From positions 1 through 5,797 of the forward strand of contig CAZJPS010000071.1 of assembly GCA_964548055.1 (NCBI GenBank): a stretch of 5,797 nt of DNA. The letters run 5' to 3'. Source of the DNA: CAZJPS01 sp964548055. Lineage in GTDB: Bacteria > Patescibacteriota > Gracilibacteria > Peribacterales > Peribacteraceae. The notes under the pieces were generated by a model, which saw only the letters and a list, made by a program, of their open reading frames with translations, made no database searches and was not told the origin of the DNA. The translations under genes and the position numbers were made by a program. The first letter of the stretch is position 1; each line of letters begins with the position of its first letter. Positions 1 through 4,301 of this stretch are shown in pieces.

Positions 1-38
1 TCCTAAGGCTGGTGCGTCTGCCATTTCGCCACCTCGGC
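1..38 (-). tRNA. tRNA-Leu (anticodon UAG), 5' half, cut by the window edge
   Basis: Read on the minus strand, the segment begins with acceptor strand GCCGAGG, then TG, a 3-bp D stem GCG/CGC around an AAATGGCAGA loop, A26, anticodon stem CCAGC and loop CTTAGGA. The loop has U33, anticodon UAG (bases 5-3) and a purine at 37. GCCGAGGTGGCGAAATGGCA is the typical opening of bacterial tRNA-Leu, and UAG reads CUN leucine codons. The 3' side of the anticodon stem, the long variable arm, the T arm and the acceptor 3' strand lie outside the window, so the fold cannot be fully checked. Confidence 0.88.
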
Positions 39-70
39 AATTACTTCAGTGATCTTAAGGAACACAATAG

Positions 71-101
71 AGTATAGCTGGCTCTTTGCAGCCTTGCTCA
101 A
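71..101 (-). promoter_or_regulatory. Candidate promoter of tRNA-Leu
   Basis: On the minus strand a TATACT -10 box (71-76, preceded by C) lies 32 nt upstream of the tRNA 5' end. TTGAGC (96-101) could be the -35, at a long 19-bp spacing. The same CTATACT box occurs before aspS and tsaC. Short inverted repeats (GGCT/AGCC at 80-93 and CCTT/AAGG at 92-103) overlap it, but neither is followed by a T tract. The -10 call is firmer than the -35 call. Confidence 0.45.
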
Positions 102-123
102 GGTATTTTATATCTCTCGTAAC

Positions 124-378
124 TTACTTTAATTTCTTTAAAAAGGCATCCAGGTCATCAATATCTATAGTAGGCTCTTTTGAGCTTTTCAAAATTTTCT
201 TCTCCTCCTCTTCGGTAAATCCATTTACTGTAAGGAGTGGAAGGGGCATAGCACCTCGTACGTTCATATGCGTGAGAAACATACGGATACAAGAAGAGAG
301 ATCGAGGCCGTTCGCTTCTGCGATTTTCTGAACAGATTTCTTTAGCTTTTGAGGAATGCGAATAGTTGTACTTTTCAT
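124..378 (-). CDS. RelB/DinJ-family antitoxin, apparently orphan
   Basis: The 84-residue product has the layout of the RelB/DinJ antitoxins, which pair with RelE/YafQ-type mRNA interferases and repress their own promoter. Residues 3-9 (STTIRIP) form the N-terminal beta strand. Residues 10-24 form the first helix, and GLDLSSCIRMFLTHM (24-38) with GAMPLPL (42-48) matches the ribbon-helix-helix core and the conserved segment after it. The acidic tail (TEEEEKK, then DIDDLDAFLKKLK) is the kind of region that wraps a toxin. I chose ATG 376-378; an upstream in-frame GTG at 394-396 would add six residues but overlaps the putative -10 box. There is no Shine-Dalgarno. A toxin would be expected just downstream, but only 85 nt separate the stop from tRNA-Leu, and no toxin-like ORF lies on either side. 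It may be a solitary regulator, a relic, or a partner to a distant toxin. Confidence 0.8.
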   Translation of the reverse strand: MKSTTIRIPQKLKKSVQKIAEANGLDLSSCIRMFLTHMNVRGAMPLPLLTVNGFTEEEEKKILKSSKEPTIDIDDLDAFLKKLK

Positions 379-386
379 GTGTACAT

Positions 387-413
387 ATTGTATCACTTTG
401 TATTACATGTGAA
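387..413 (-). promoter_or_regulatory. Candidate leaderless promoter of the antitoxin gene
   Basis: TACAAT (387-392, minus strand) matches TATAAT at 5 of 6 positions and lies exactly 8 nt before ATG 376-378. TTCACA (408-413) matches the -35 consensus at 5 of 6, but with a short 15-bp spacer. Transcription would begin at or next to the start codon. The gap from the upstream gene's stop to this start is only 56 nt, so the promoter fills it. A RelB-like protein would be expected to bind here, but I see no clear palindromic operator. Confidence 0.45.
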
Positions 414-434
414 ATCGGCTCTTCGATGTGATTT

Positions 435-893
435 TTACTGTAGTAGGGTAAATCCCTGAAGAATTTCTTCTGTTTCTTTTGTGATATGTGCTGATGCTGC
501 ATCGTACGTTTTTTGTGTAGTATTGCTTGGGAAGCCGCAACTAATGCAGGAGCCTATATTGAGTTCAATCATGATATTTCGTAATGCAGAGGGGAAGGCG
601 TAAATTTTGGATGCGTATCCTGCATCGCCAAAGCCGAACTGATATGCCGTGAGAGCGCCCACTTTTTTTGTGGCAGGTTGATATGGTATATTTTGCATTT
701 TTGCTCTCCATGTTTTTGTGCTTGCTTCGTACACGTATTCGTCATCGTAAATGTTTGCAAAGCTATACGTATCGAGAGGGTACACATTTATTAAAATGCT
801 GAATTCACTTTTCACTTCACGGTCGCGAGCCATGAGCGTGAGAAGTGAGGGAATTTCATCGTGAAATGCTATTGAATTGTCACTGATATACAT
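435..893 (-). CDS. C-terminal part of a frameshifted PsbP-like lipoprotein
   Basis: This is the second half of the lipoprotein whose signal peptide lies in another frame (880-1197). The reading frame is open further up to 968, but the sequence reads as a continuation only from MYISDNSIAFHDE onward, about base 893. It then runs about 150 residues to a TAA stop, with alternating strands and helices and an ending EILQGFTLLQ. With FGFSLRYP from the other half, this is the pattern of PsbP-like extracytoplasmic domains, which are often found on bacterial lipoproteins and have no single known function. Joining the frames at Y/I near 886-888 gives an uninterrupted protein of about 254 residues. The fold assignment is from memory and moderate. 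There is no credible independent start, so as sequenced this part is probably not translated on its own. Confidence 0.6.
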   Translation of the reverse strand: MYISDNSIAFHDEIPSLLTLMARDREVKSEFSILINVYPLDTYSFANIYDDEYVYEASTKTWRAKMQNIPYQPATKKVGALTAYQFGFGDAGYASKIYAFPSALRNIMIELNIGSCISCGFPSNTTQKTYDAASAHITKETEEILQGFTLLQ

Positions 894-1197
894 ACCCGCC
901 TGGCGCTTCCATTTTTCCTGTGGCGTGAGTGGCTGCAAAGTGCAGAGGATACCGAAGTGAGAAACCAAAATCTTTGTTCACGTACATTTCATCGTGCGGA
1001 GTTTGGTCTAAAGGTTTTGGGCCCATGCTATCATTAGATACAGATGAGGAGGATGAAGATGAAATAGCGGCTATCATTACTGCGGATGATGAATTTGATG
1101 TAGTAGTGCTCTCTTGAACGATAGTATCGCTGCTCGCACACGCGCTAAGAAATGGTGATAGTAAGAGGCCGATGACGAGCACTTGCGTATATTTCAT
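880..1197 (-). CDS. N-terminal part of a PsbP-like lipoprotein, truncated by a frameshift
   Basis: The product starts with a lipoprotein signal peptide: K2, a hydrophobic stretch (residues 5-17) and lipobox LSAC with the acylated cysteine at residue 20. A Ser/Thr-rich linker follows (about 22-58, including a run of seven serines), then the start of a folded domain (DFGFSLRYPLHFAA). The frame then hits TGA after YVYQ. The protein should be anchored outside the membrane by its lipid. ATG 1195-1197 lies 10 nt after the aspS stop with no Shine-Dalgarno, so it is probably co-transcribed with aspS. The rest of the domain continues in the other frame (435-893). The overlap fits loss of two bases in a short TA run (tatgtatatcag, about 883-894), or gain of one base. 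It could be a true pseudogene or an assembly error. Confidence 0.7.
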   Translation of the reverse strand: MKYTQVLVIGLLLSPFLSACASSDTIVQESTTTSNSSSAVMIAAISSSSSSSVSNDSMGPKPLDQTPHDEMYVNKDFGFSLRYPLHFAATHATGKMEAPGGYVYQ

Positions 1198-1207
1198 AGA
1201 GTGTATA

Positions 1208-2962
1208 TTAGTCAGTTACTACTTTAATTCCCAGTTCCTTCAGCTGCTTTTCTAGTACAACGGAAGGTGCCCCCATCATCACATCCTGTGCCTTTCCATT
1301 TTTGGGGAAAGCGTAGATATCGCGGATGCTTGGGCACTCCCATAGCACCATCATCAGGCGGTCTACACCTGGGGCAATGCCGCCGTGAGGAGGGGCTCCA
1401 AACTGGAAGGCCTTGATCATGCCTCCAAATTTATCATCCACGTCTTGCTTGGTGTATCCGGCGATTTCGAAGGCGCGGTACATGATGTCTGNNNNNNNNN
1501 NGCCCGAACTGATTTCGAACCCGTTACACACAAGGTCGTACTGGTATGCCAGGATATCGATGGGGTCTTTTGTATTCAGGGCTTCCATGCCGCCTTGAGG
1601 CATGGAGAAAGGATTATGGGAGAAATCGATTTTGCGGTCCTGTTCGTTCCACTCGTACATGGGGAAATCTACAATCCAAATCCACGCAGCCTTTTTAGAA
1701 TCAGCCAGGCCCTGACGCTTGGCTACTTCTATGCGCACTTGGCCGAGCACTTTGCAGGCCGTGAGCCATTGATCTGCGCTAAAGAAGATTGCATCCCCTA
1801 CCACCGCTCCGGTTTCGTTCATGATCTGGCGGGCTAGATCCTCTCCCAAGAATTTGACGATCGGAGATTGGAGCCCCTCTTCTTTTATCAGAATGTAGGC
1901 GAGGCCTTTTGCCCCGTATGTTTTGGCAACTTCCGTGAGGGCATCAATATCTTTGCGGGAGAACTCGGCACCTTTGGGAACGCGCAGTGCTTTCACCATT
2001 CCTTTTTTAGCGACAGCGTCTGCGAACACGGCAAAGCCACAATCTTTCACCATCGCTGAGATATCCTTGAGCTTCAGTTCATAACGCAGATCTGGCTTAT
2101 CAGAACCGAACGTGTCCAGTGCCTCTTTCCAGGCCATGCGCGGGAAAGGGGAGGCCGTCACTTTCTTATCGCTAAACGTATTCGTGAGTTCAACCATCAG
2201 TGGCTCCACTACTCCAAATACGTCGTCTTGGGTGACGAAGCTCATTTCTAAATCGAGCTGATAGAACTCGCCGGGGTGACGATCGGCACGGGGGTCTTCA
2301 TCACGGAAACACGGTGCAATTTGGAAGTAGCGATCGAGCCCAGCCACCATCAGAAGCTGTTTAAATTGCTGAGGAGCTTGAGGGAGCGCATAGAACATTC
2401 CTTTGTGGAGGCGGCTTGGTACCAGGTAGTCGCGCGCACCTTCGGGGGAGGAGTTGGCGAGGATTGGCGTTTGCACTTCTGTGAAATGCTTACTGTGCAT
2501 ATAGCTACGGATGTGCGTGAGCAATTGATCGCGCTTTGCCATCATTTCTTGAAGTTTTGGTCTGCGCAGATCCAGGAAGCGATACTGCAAACGGAGTTCT
2601 TCGTTCACATCTTTGTCCTGATCAATTTCAAACGGAGGAGTTTTGGATTCACTGAGAACTTCCAACGTTTTCACGGCTACTTCAATCTCTCCCGTTGCAT
2701 TCTCTTTTCTCTCGGCGCCCGATAAACGCTTGCGTACTGTTCCATCAATCTTCAGTACCCATTCGGAACGCACTTGCTCAGCTGCCGTAAACACGTCTTT
2801 CATCTCCGGATGAATCACTACCTGCGTGATACCGTAATGATCGCGCAGATCGATAAAGATCAGTCCCCCGTGGTCTCTTCGGCGATGGACCCAGCCACAG
2901 AGAGTGACAGAGGTATCGGTATCAGAAGCGCGTAAGTCGCCACAGGTGTGAGTGCGGAGCAT
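1208..2962 (-). CDS. aspS: Aspartyl-tRNA synthetase, probably non-discriminating; contains an N gap
   Basis: This class IIb synthetase charges tRNA-Asp with aspartate in the cytoplasm. The 584 residues match the usual 580-600 of bacterial AspRS. Visible parts in order: the OB-fold anticodon-binding domain (about 1-105, LCGWVHRRRDHGGLIFIDLRD), FLDLRRP (129-135), the flipping loop SPEGARDYLVPSR (172-184), motif 2 FRDEDPRADRHPGEF (219-233), the bacterial GAD insert (about 290-410), WIVDFPMYEW (429-438) and motif 3 GIAPGVDRLMM (528-538). The HPGEFYQ form and EISSG...DIMYRAFEIAGY resemble alphaproteobacterial AspRS more than E. coli. His31 and Gly82, aligned to E. coli Leu and Lys, match residues tied to tRNA-Asn acceptance. 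Ten Ns interrupt the conserved stretch after EISSG (residues 488-491). The start ATG 2960-2962 lies 8 nt after a TATACT box with no Shine-Dalgarno. The lipoprotein gene follows after 10 nt. Confidence 0.97.
   Translation of the reverse strand: MLRTHTCGDLRASDTDTSVTLCGWVHRRRDHGGLIFIDLRDHYGITQVVIHPEMKDVFTAAEQVRSEWVLKIDGTVRKRLSGAERKENATGEIEVAVKTLEVLSESKTPPFEIDQDKDVNEELRLQYRFLDLRRPKLQEMMAKRDQLLTHIRSYMHSKHFTEVQTPILANSSPEGARDYLVPSRLHKGMFYALPQAPQQFKQLLMVAGLDRYFQIAPCFRDEDPRADRHPGEFYQLDLEMSFVTQDDVFGVVEPLMVELTNTFSDKKVTASPFPRMAWKEALDTFGSDKPDLRYELKLKDISAMVKDCGFAVFADAVAKKGMVKALRVPKGAEFSRKDIDALTEVAKTYGAKGLAYILIKEEGLQSPIVKFLGEDLARQIMNETGAVVGDAIFFSADQWLTACKVLGQVRIEVAKRQGLADSKKAAWIWIVDFPMYEWNEQDRKIDFSHNPFSMPQGGMEALNTKDPIDILAYQYDLVCNGFEISSGXXXXDIMYRAFEIAGYTKQDVDDKFGGMIKAFQFGAPPHGGIAPGVDRLMMVLWECPSIRDIYAFPKNGKAQDVMMGAPSVVLEKQLKELGIKVVTD
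1492..1501. other. Assembly gap of ten Ns inside aspS
   Basis: A run of exactly ten Ns, a common placeholder length. On the coding strand it lies between the codons of EISSG and NCA-GAC (P/D-I-M). In AspRS of this subtype I expect about seven residues, roughly A-I-R-N-H-R/K-P, between SSG and the next residue. NCA fits CCA, the expected proline. The true gap would then be about 19 nt, not 10; the difference of 9 is a multiple of three, so the frame survives across the placeholder. Confidence 0.95.
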
Positions 2963-2970
2963 GGTGGAGG

Positions 2971-2976
2971 AGTATA
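2971..2976 (-). promoter_or_regulatory. -10 box of aspS, leaderless arrangement
   Basis: TATACT, preceded by C, ends 8 nt before the aspS ATG; those 8 nt are CCTCCACC, pyrimidine-rich with no ribosome binding site. There is no convincing -35: the hexamer 17 bp upstream reads TAGCAC and overlaps the repeat element. The box lies between the palindromic repeat and the gene, so aspS can be transcribed independently of nrdR. Confidence 0.55.
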
Positions 2977-2995
2977 GAGCGGGTGGAAGTGTAGT

Positions 2996-3080
2996 GCTAG
3001 CCTAGATAGGCGGCTAGCGGCTAGCGATAAGCGGTTAGCTCTATATTACGGCTAATCGCTAACCGCTTACAGCTAATCGC
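2996..3080. repeat. Palindromic array of 7-bp units between nrdR and aspS
   Basis: Bases 3012-3039 are four consecutive heptads: GGCTAGC, the same again, GATAAGC and GGTTAGC. After an 11-nt centre (3040-3050), bases 3051-3078 are four heptads in the opposite sense: GCTAATC, GCTAACC, GCTTACA, GCTAATC. A further GCTAGCC lies at 2996-3002. The arms fold: TAAGCGGTTAGC (3028-3039) pairs perfectly with 3058-3069 around an 18-nt loop. After a 2x2 internal loop, 3017-3025 pairs with 3072-3080 with one G-U and one mismatch. There is no T tract on either side, so it is not a canonical intrinsic terminator, although it could slow nrdR read-through or protect the mRNA end. It resembles REP-like or MITE-like intergenic repeats. 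Its copy number cannot be seen here. Confidence 0.8.
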
Positions 3081-3093
3081 CTCACAACATTTG

Positions 3094-3540
3094 CTATTTA
3101 AACAGTCGTCCAACTTCCTCTTTAAACTCCTCCACATCCTTAAATTCTCGGTGCACAGAGGCAAAGCGGATATACGCTACCTGGTCGAGTTTTTTCAGTT
3201 CTTTCATTAAATCCATTCCAATGGTGCCACTGCCTACTTCTTTTTTATTGGTACCCCATTTTTCTTCCAGTTTATTCAATAGATCATTGATCTGCTCCTC
3301 TGTTACTGGCCTCTTGGTGCATGCAAGCCAAATACCCCTCTCTAGTTTGCTTCTTGAGTATGGTTCGCGGGTTCCATCGCGCTTGACGACAATGAGAGAA
3401 GAAAGTTCCTGGCGTTCAAATGTAGTGAAGCGATGCGTGCATTTGGGGCATTCTCTGCGCCTGCGCACGCTTCTCCCCTCCTCGGTGAGCCGAGAATCAA
3501 TCACCGATGTGTCCTCATGTTTGCAGTGGGGGCAGTGCAT
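3094..3540 (-). CDS. nrdR: Transcriptional repressor NrdR of ribonucleotide reductase genes
   Basis: The 148-residue product matches the usual length of about 150. NrdR senses ATP/dATP and represses ribonucleotide reductase operons by binding paired NrdR boxes. The N-terminal zinc ribbon has Cys3, Cys6, Cys31 and Cys34 (MHCPHC and ECPKC), with the basic run SVRRRRE (24-30) and the family segment HRFTTFERQE. An ATP-cone follows (about 46-136), with VVKRDGTREPYSRSKLERGI and VAYIRFASVHREFKDVEEF. I chose ATG 3538-3540 because it begins exactly at the conserved MHCPHC. An in-frame GTG at 3640-3642 would add 34 basic residues not seen in the family. There is no Shine-Dalgarno and no clear -10 box next to the ATG. 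No ribonucleotide reductase gene is in the window, so its targets lie elsewhere. Stop is TAG, 14 nt before the palindromic repeat. Confidence 0.95.
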   Translation of the reverse strand: MHCPHCKHEDTSVIDSRLTEEGRSVRRRRECPKCTHRFTTFERQELSSLIVVKRDGTREPYSRSKLERGIWLACTKRPVTEEQINDLLNKLEEKWGTNKKEVGSGTIGMDLMKELKKLDQVAYIRFASVHREFKDVEEFKEEVGRLFK

Positions 3541-3550
3541 AGTGCGTTTT

Positions 3551-3642
3551 GTGAAGGGGCAAAACCTACGGTTTTTCCTCTCACGGACACCCCTTTTCCC
3601 TGAGAGGAGTGGTTTACGTCCCGCAAGGCCGGACTTCACCAC
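3551..3642 (-). promoter_or_regulatory. Possible structured leader upstream of nrdR
   Basis: Adjacent inverted repeats crowd the roughly 100 nt before nrdR. GTGGT..ACCAC with inner GTCC/GGAC spans 3609-3642. CCTCTCA (3577-3583) pairs with TGAGAGG (3601-3607). AAAACC (3561-3566) pairs with GGTTTT (3570-3575) around TAC. GTGAAG (3551-3556) complements CTTCAC (3634-3639) and could close the whole as a branched structure. I considered a tRNA and rejected it, since there is no T arm. No known riboswitch core is recognised. It could be an RNA leader, an attenuator, or operator sites read as DNA. CACAGATATGTG (3640-3651) is a further palindrome at its far end, only loosely like an NrdR box. Chance cannot be excluded. 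Confidence 0.35.
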
Positions 3643-3711
3643 AGATATGTGTATCCTAACATAGAAAGTGCAAGACGACGATGGAGAGGGCTGTTTTACA
3701 GTGCTTCTTCA

Positions 3712-3891
3712 CTAGTCAACAAAGGTCGTTTTCATGCGCTTCAAGGTGTCGGTATAGCTCTGCCTTGCTGCATCGAGCTTTTTACGAAGTTCATTGCTCC
3801 AATTATTCAGCTGGTCTTGAACTTCTTGTGGTAGGTTATTTCGTTCTCCTCCTTGTGCCTCTGGTTTGGTGGTGATTAGTTGTACTTCCAT
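3712..3891 (-). CDS. Small hypothetical protein, 59 aa
   Basis: I do not recognise this protein. An ATG at 3889-3891 opens 59 codons ending in TAG, followed directly by TGA (a double stop). The sequence begins MEVQLITTKPEAQGGERNNL and continues PQEVQDQLNNWSNELRKKLD, then AARQSYTDTLKRMKTTFVD. Residues 21-55 look like a charged, amphipathic helix; there are no cysteines, no membrane segment and no signal peptide. An in-frame TGA nine codons before the ATG rules out a longer start. Its composition resembles the neighbouring 55-residue ORF on the same strand, 82 nt upstream. Neither has a Shine-Dalgarno. Support rests on an open frame in an otherwise empty 650-nt interval and a protein-like composition, so it is plausible but unproven. 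Confidence 0.5.
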   Translation of the reverse strand: MEVQLITTKPEAQGGERNNLPQEVQDQLNNWSNELRKKLDAARQSYTDTLKRMKTTFVD

Positions 3892-3970
3892 AGTGGAGTG
3901 GGAATAGATGCGATTGCTTCACATCCTTATTTCAATCGCTCAAAGATCCATGCTGCCGCTTCTTTTCAAA

Positions 3971-4006
3971 GTTTTAGTGGGCAGAGCCACGTTGTTGCTC
4001 TAAAAC
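3971..4006 (-). other. 36-nt hairpin at the 3' end of the 55-aa ORF
   Basis: On the minus strand the segment starts GTTTTAGAGC and ends CTAAAAC. GTTTTAG pairs with CTAAAAC, and AGAGC can pair with GCTCT inside. It overlaps the last codons and the TAA of the small ORF. Length and ends recall type II CRISPR repeats, but it is a single copy with no spacers or cas genes. No T tract follows, so it is not a classic terminator. It may be a transcript-end structure or chance. Confidence 0.3.
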
Positions 4007-4141
4007 CTGTGTTGCTTTTTCAGATACCCCCTTATTGAGTTTTTCGAGCTGAATACGAATAGTGGGGTCGTTTGCTGCAGAAATGCCGTACGGGCTGAGT
4101 GACTCACGATGTGTGTCTGTGGTGGGCACGTCAGGCTTCAT
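3974..4141 (-). CDS. Small hypothetical protein, 55 aa
   Basis: I do not recognise this protein. ATG 4139-4141 opens 55 codons to TAA: MKPDVPTTDTHRESLSPYGI, then SAANDPTIRIQLEKLNKGVS, then EKATQVLEQQRGSAH. The first 25 residues are polar and Pro/Thr/Ser-rich, probably disordered. Residues 27-50 look like an amphipathic helix. There are no cysteines, no membrane segment and no signal. It lies in the 650-nt interval between tsaC and nrdR, on the same strand as all other genes, upstream of the 59-aa ORF. The hairpin at 3971-4006 covers its end. It could be a real small protein, perhaps paired with the next ORF, or the remnant of a longer gene; I found no frame joining the two into one protein. 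Confidence 0.5.
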   Translation of the reverse strand: MKPDVPTTDTHRESLSPYGISAANDPTIRIQLEKLNKGVSEKATQVLEQQRGSAH

Positions 4142-4293
4142 AGAGAATGGAGGGAAAAAAGTGAGCAGCTTGTACTTATAAGAAGATAAGAAATCAAGAG
4201 TAGCAGGTCTATTTTGAGTGCCCTGTGAGTGTTTTCTTTTTCGAGCAGAGAAAAAATCAGTATTGGTATCGCTCTTTTAAACAAAAACAGTAT
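4142..4293. other. Intergenic stretch between tsaC and the 55-aa ORF
   Basis: These 152 nt are AT-rich and contain no ORF I can support. On the minus strand they begin with the T run of the weak tsaC terminator, hold the promoter-like pair TTGATT/TACAAG, and end with a pyrimidine-rich leader (ttttttccctccattctct) before the small ORF. No repeats or tRNA-like folds were seen. Confidence 0.5.
4169..4197 (-). promoter_or_regulatory. Weak candidate promoter for the small-ORF pair
   Basis: On the minus strand TTGATT (4192-4197) is followed after exactly 17 bp by TACAAG (4169-4174); each matches its consensus at four of six positions. TATAAG (4175-4180), a better -10 match, overlaps but has no -35 at proper spacing. 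The leader to ATG 4141 would be about 20-30 nt and pyrimidine-rich, with no ribosome binding site. Confidence 0.25.
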
Positions 4294-4301
4294 TTATACC
4301 G
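4282..4301 (-). terminator. Weak intrinsic terminator at the end of tsaC
   Basis: On the minus strand a short hairpin, CGGTA-TAAA-TACTG (4301-4288, with one G-T pair), is followed at once by TTTTT and G (4287-4282). It overlaps the tsaC stop codon (4294-4296). The 5-bp stem is short and A/T-rich, so termination would be leaky. It fits the view that tsaC ends a transcription unit here. Confidence 0.4.

Noticed and set aside
86..331. Plus-strand ORF opposite the antitoxin gene, considered as a missing toxin
   Set aside because: It is the antisense of the antitoxin coding sequence, has a Ser/Phe-rich composition without RelE-like features, and no separate promoter.
1..378. Integrated element at tRNA-Leu carrying the antitoxin
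   Set aside because: Integration usually uses the tRNA 3' end, which is outside the window on the other side; no integrase or duplicated tRNA end is present.
1385..2725. Several long plus-strand open frames within aspS
   Set aside because: They are antisense shadows of a well-conserved synthetase gene and show no family features; one even spans the N gap.
3017..3080. Palindromic repeat as a classic Rho-independent terminator of nrdR
   Set aside because: The stem is long, but no T tract follows in either direction, so it was recorded as a repeat.
3551..3639. Possible class II tRNA or known riboswitch in the nrdR leader
   Set aside because: The closing stem and three hairpins suggested a cloverleaf, but there is no T arm, no D-arm pattern and no riboswitch core that I recognise.
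3541..3642. In-frame 34-residue N-terminal extension of NrdR from a GTG
   Set aside because: NrdR begins at the zinc ribbon MHCPHC; the extension is basic, unlike the family, and overlaps the inverted repeats.
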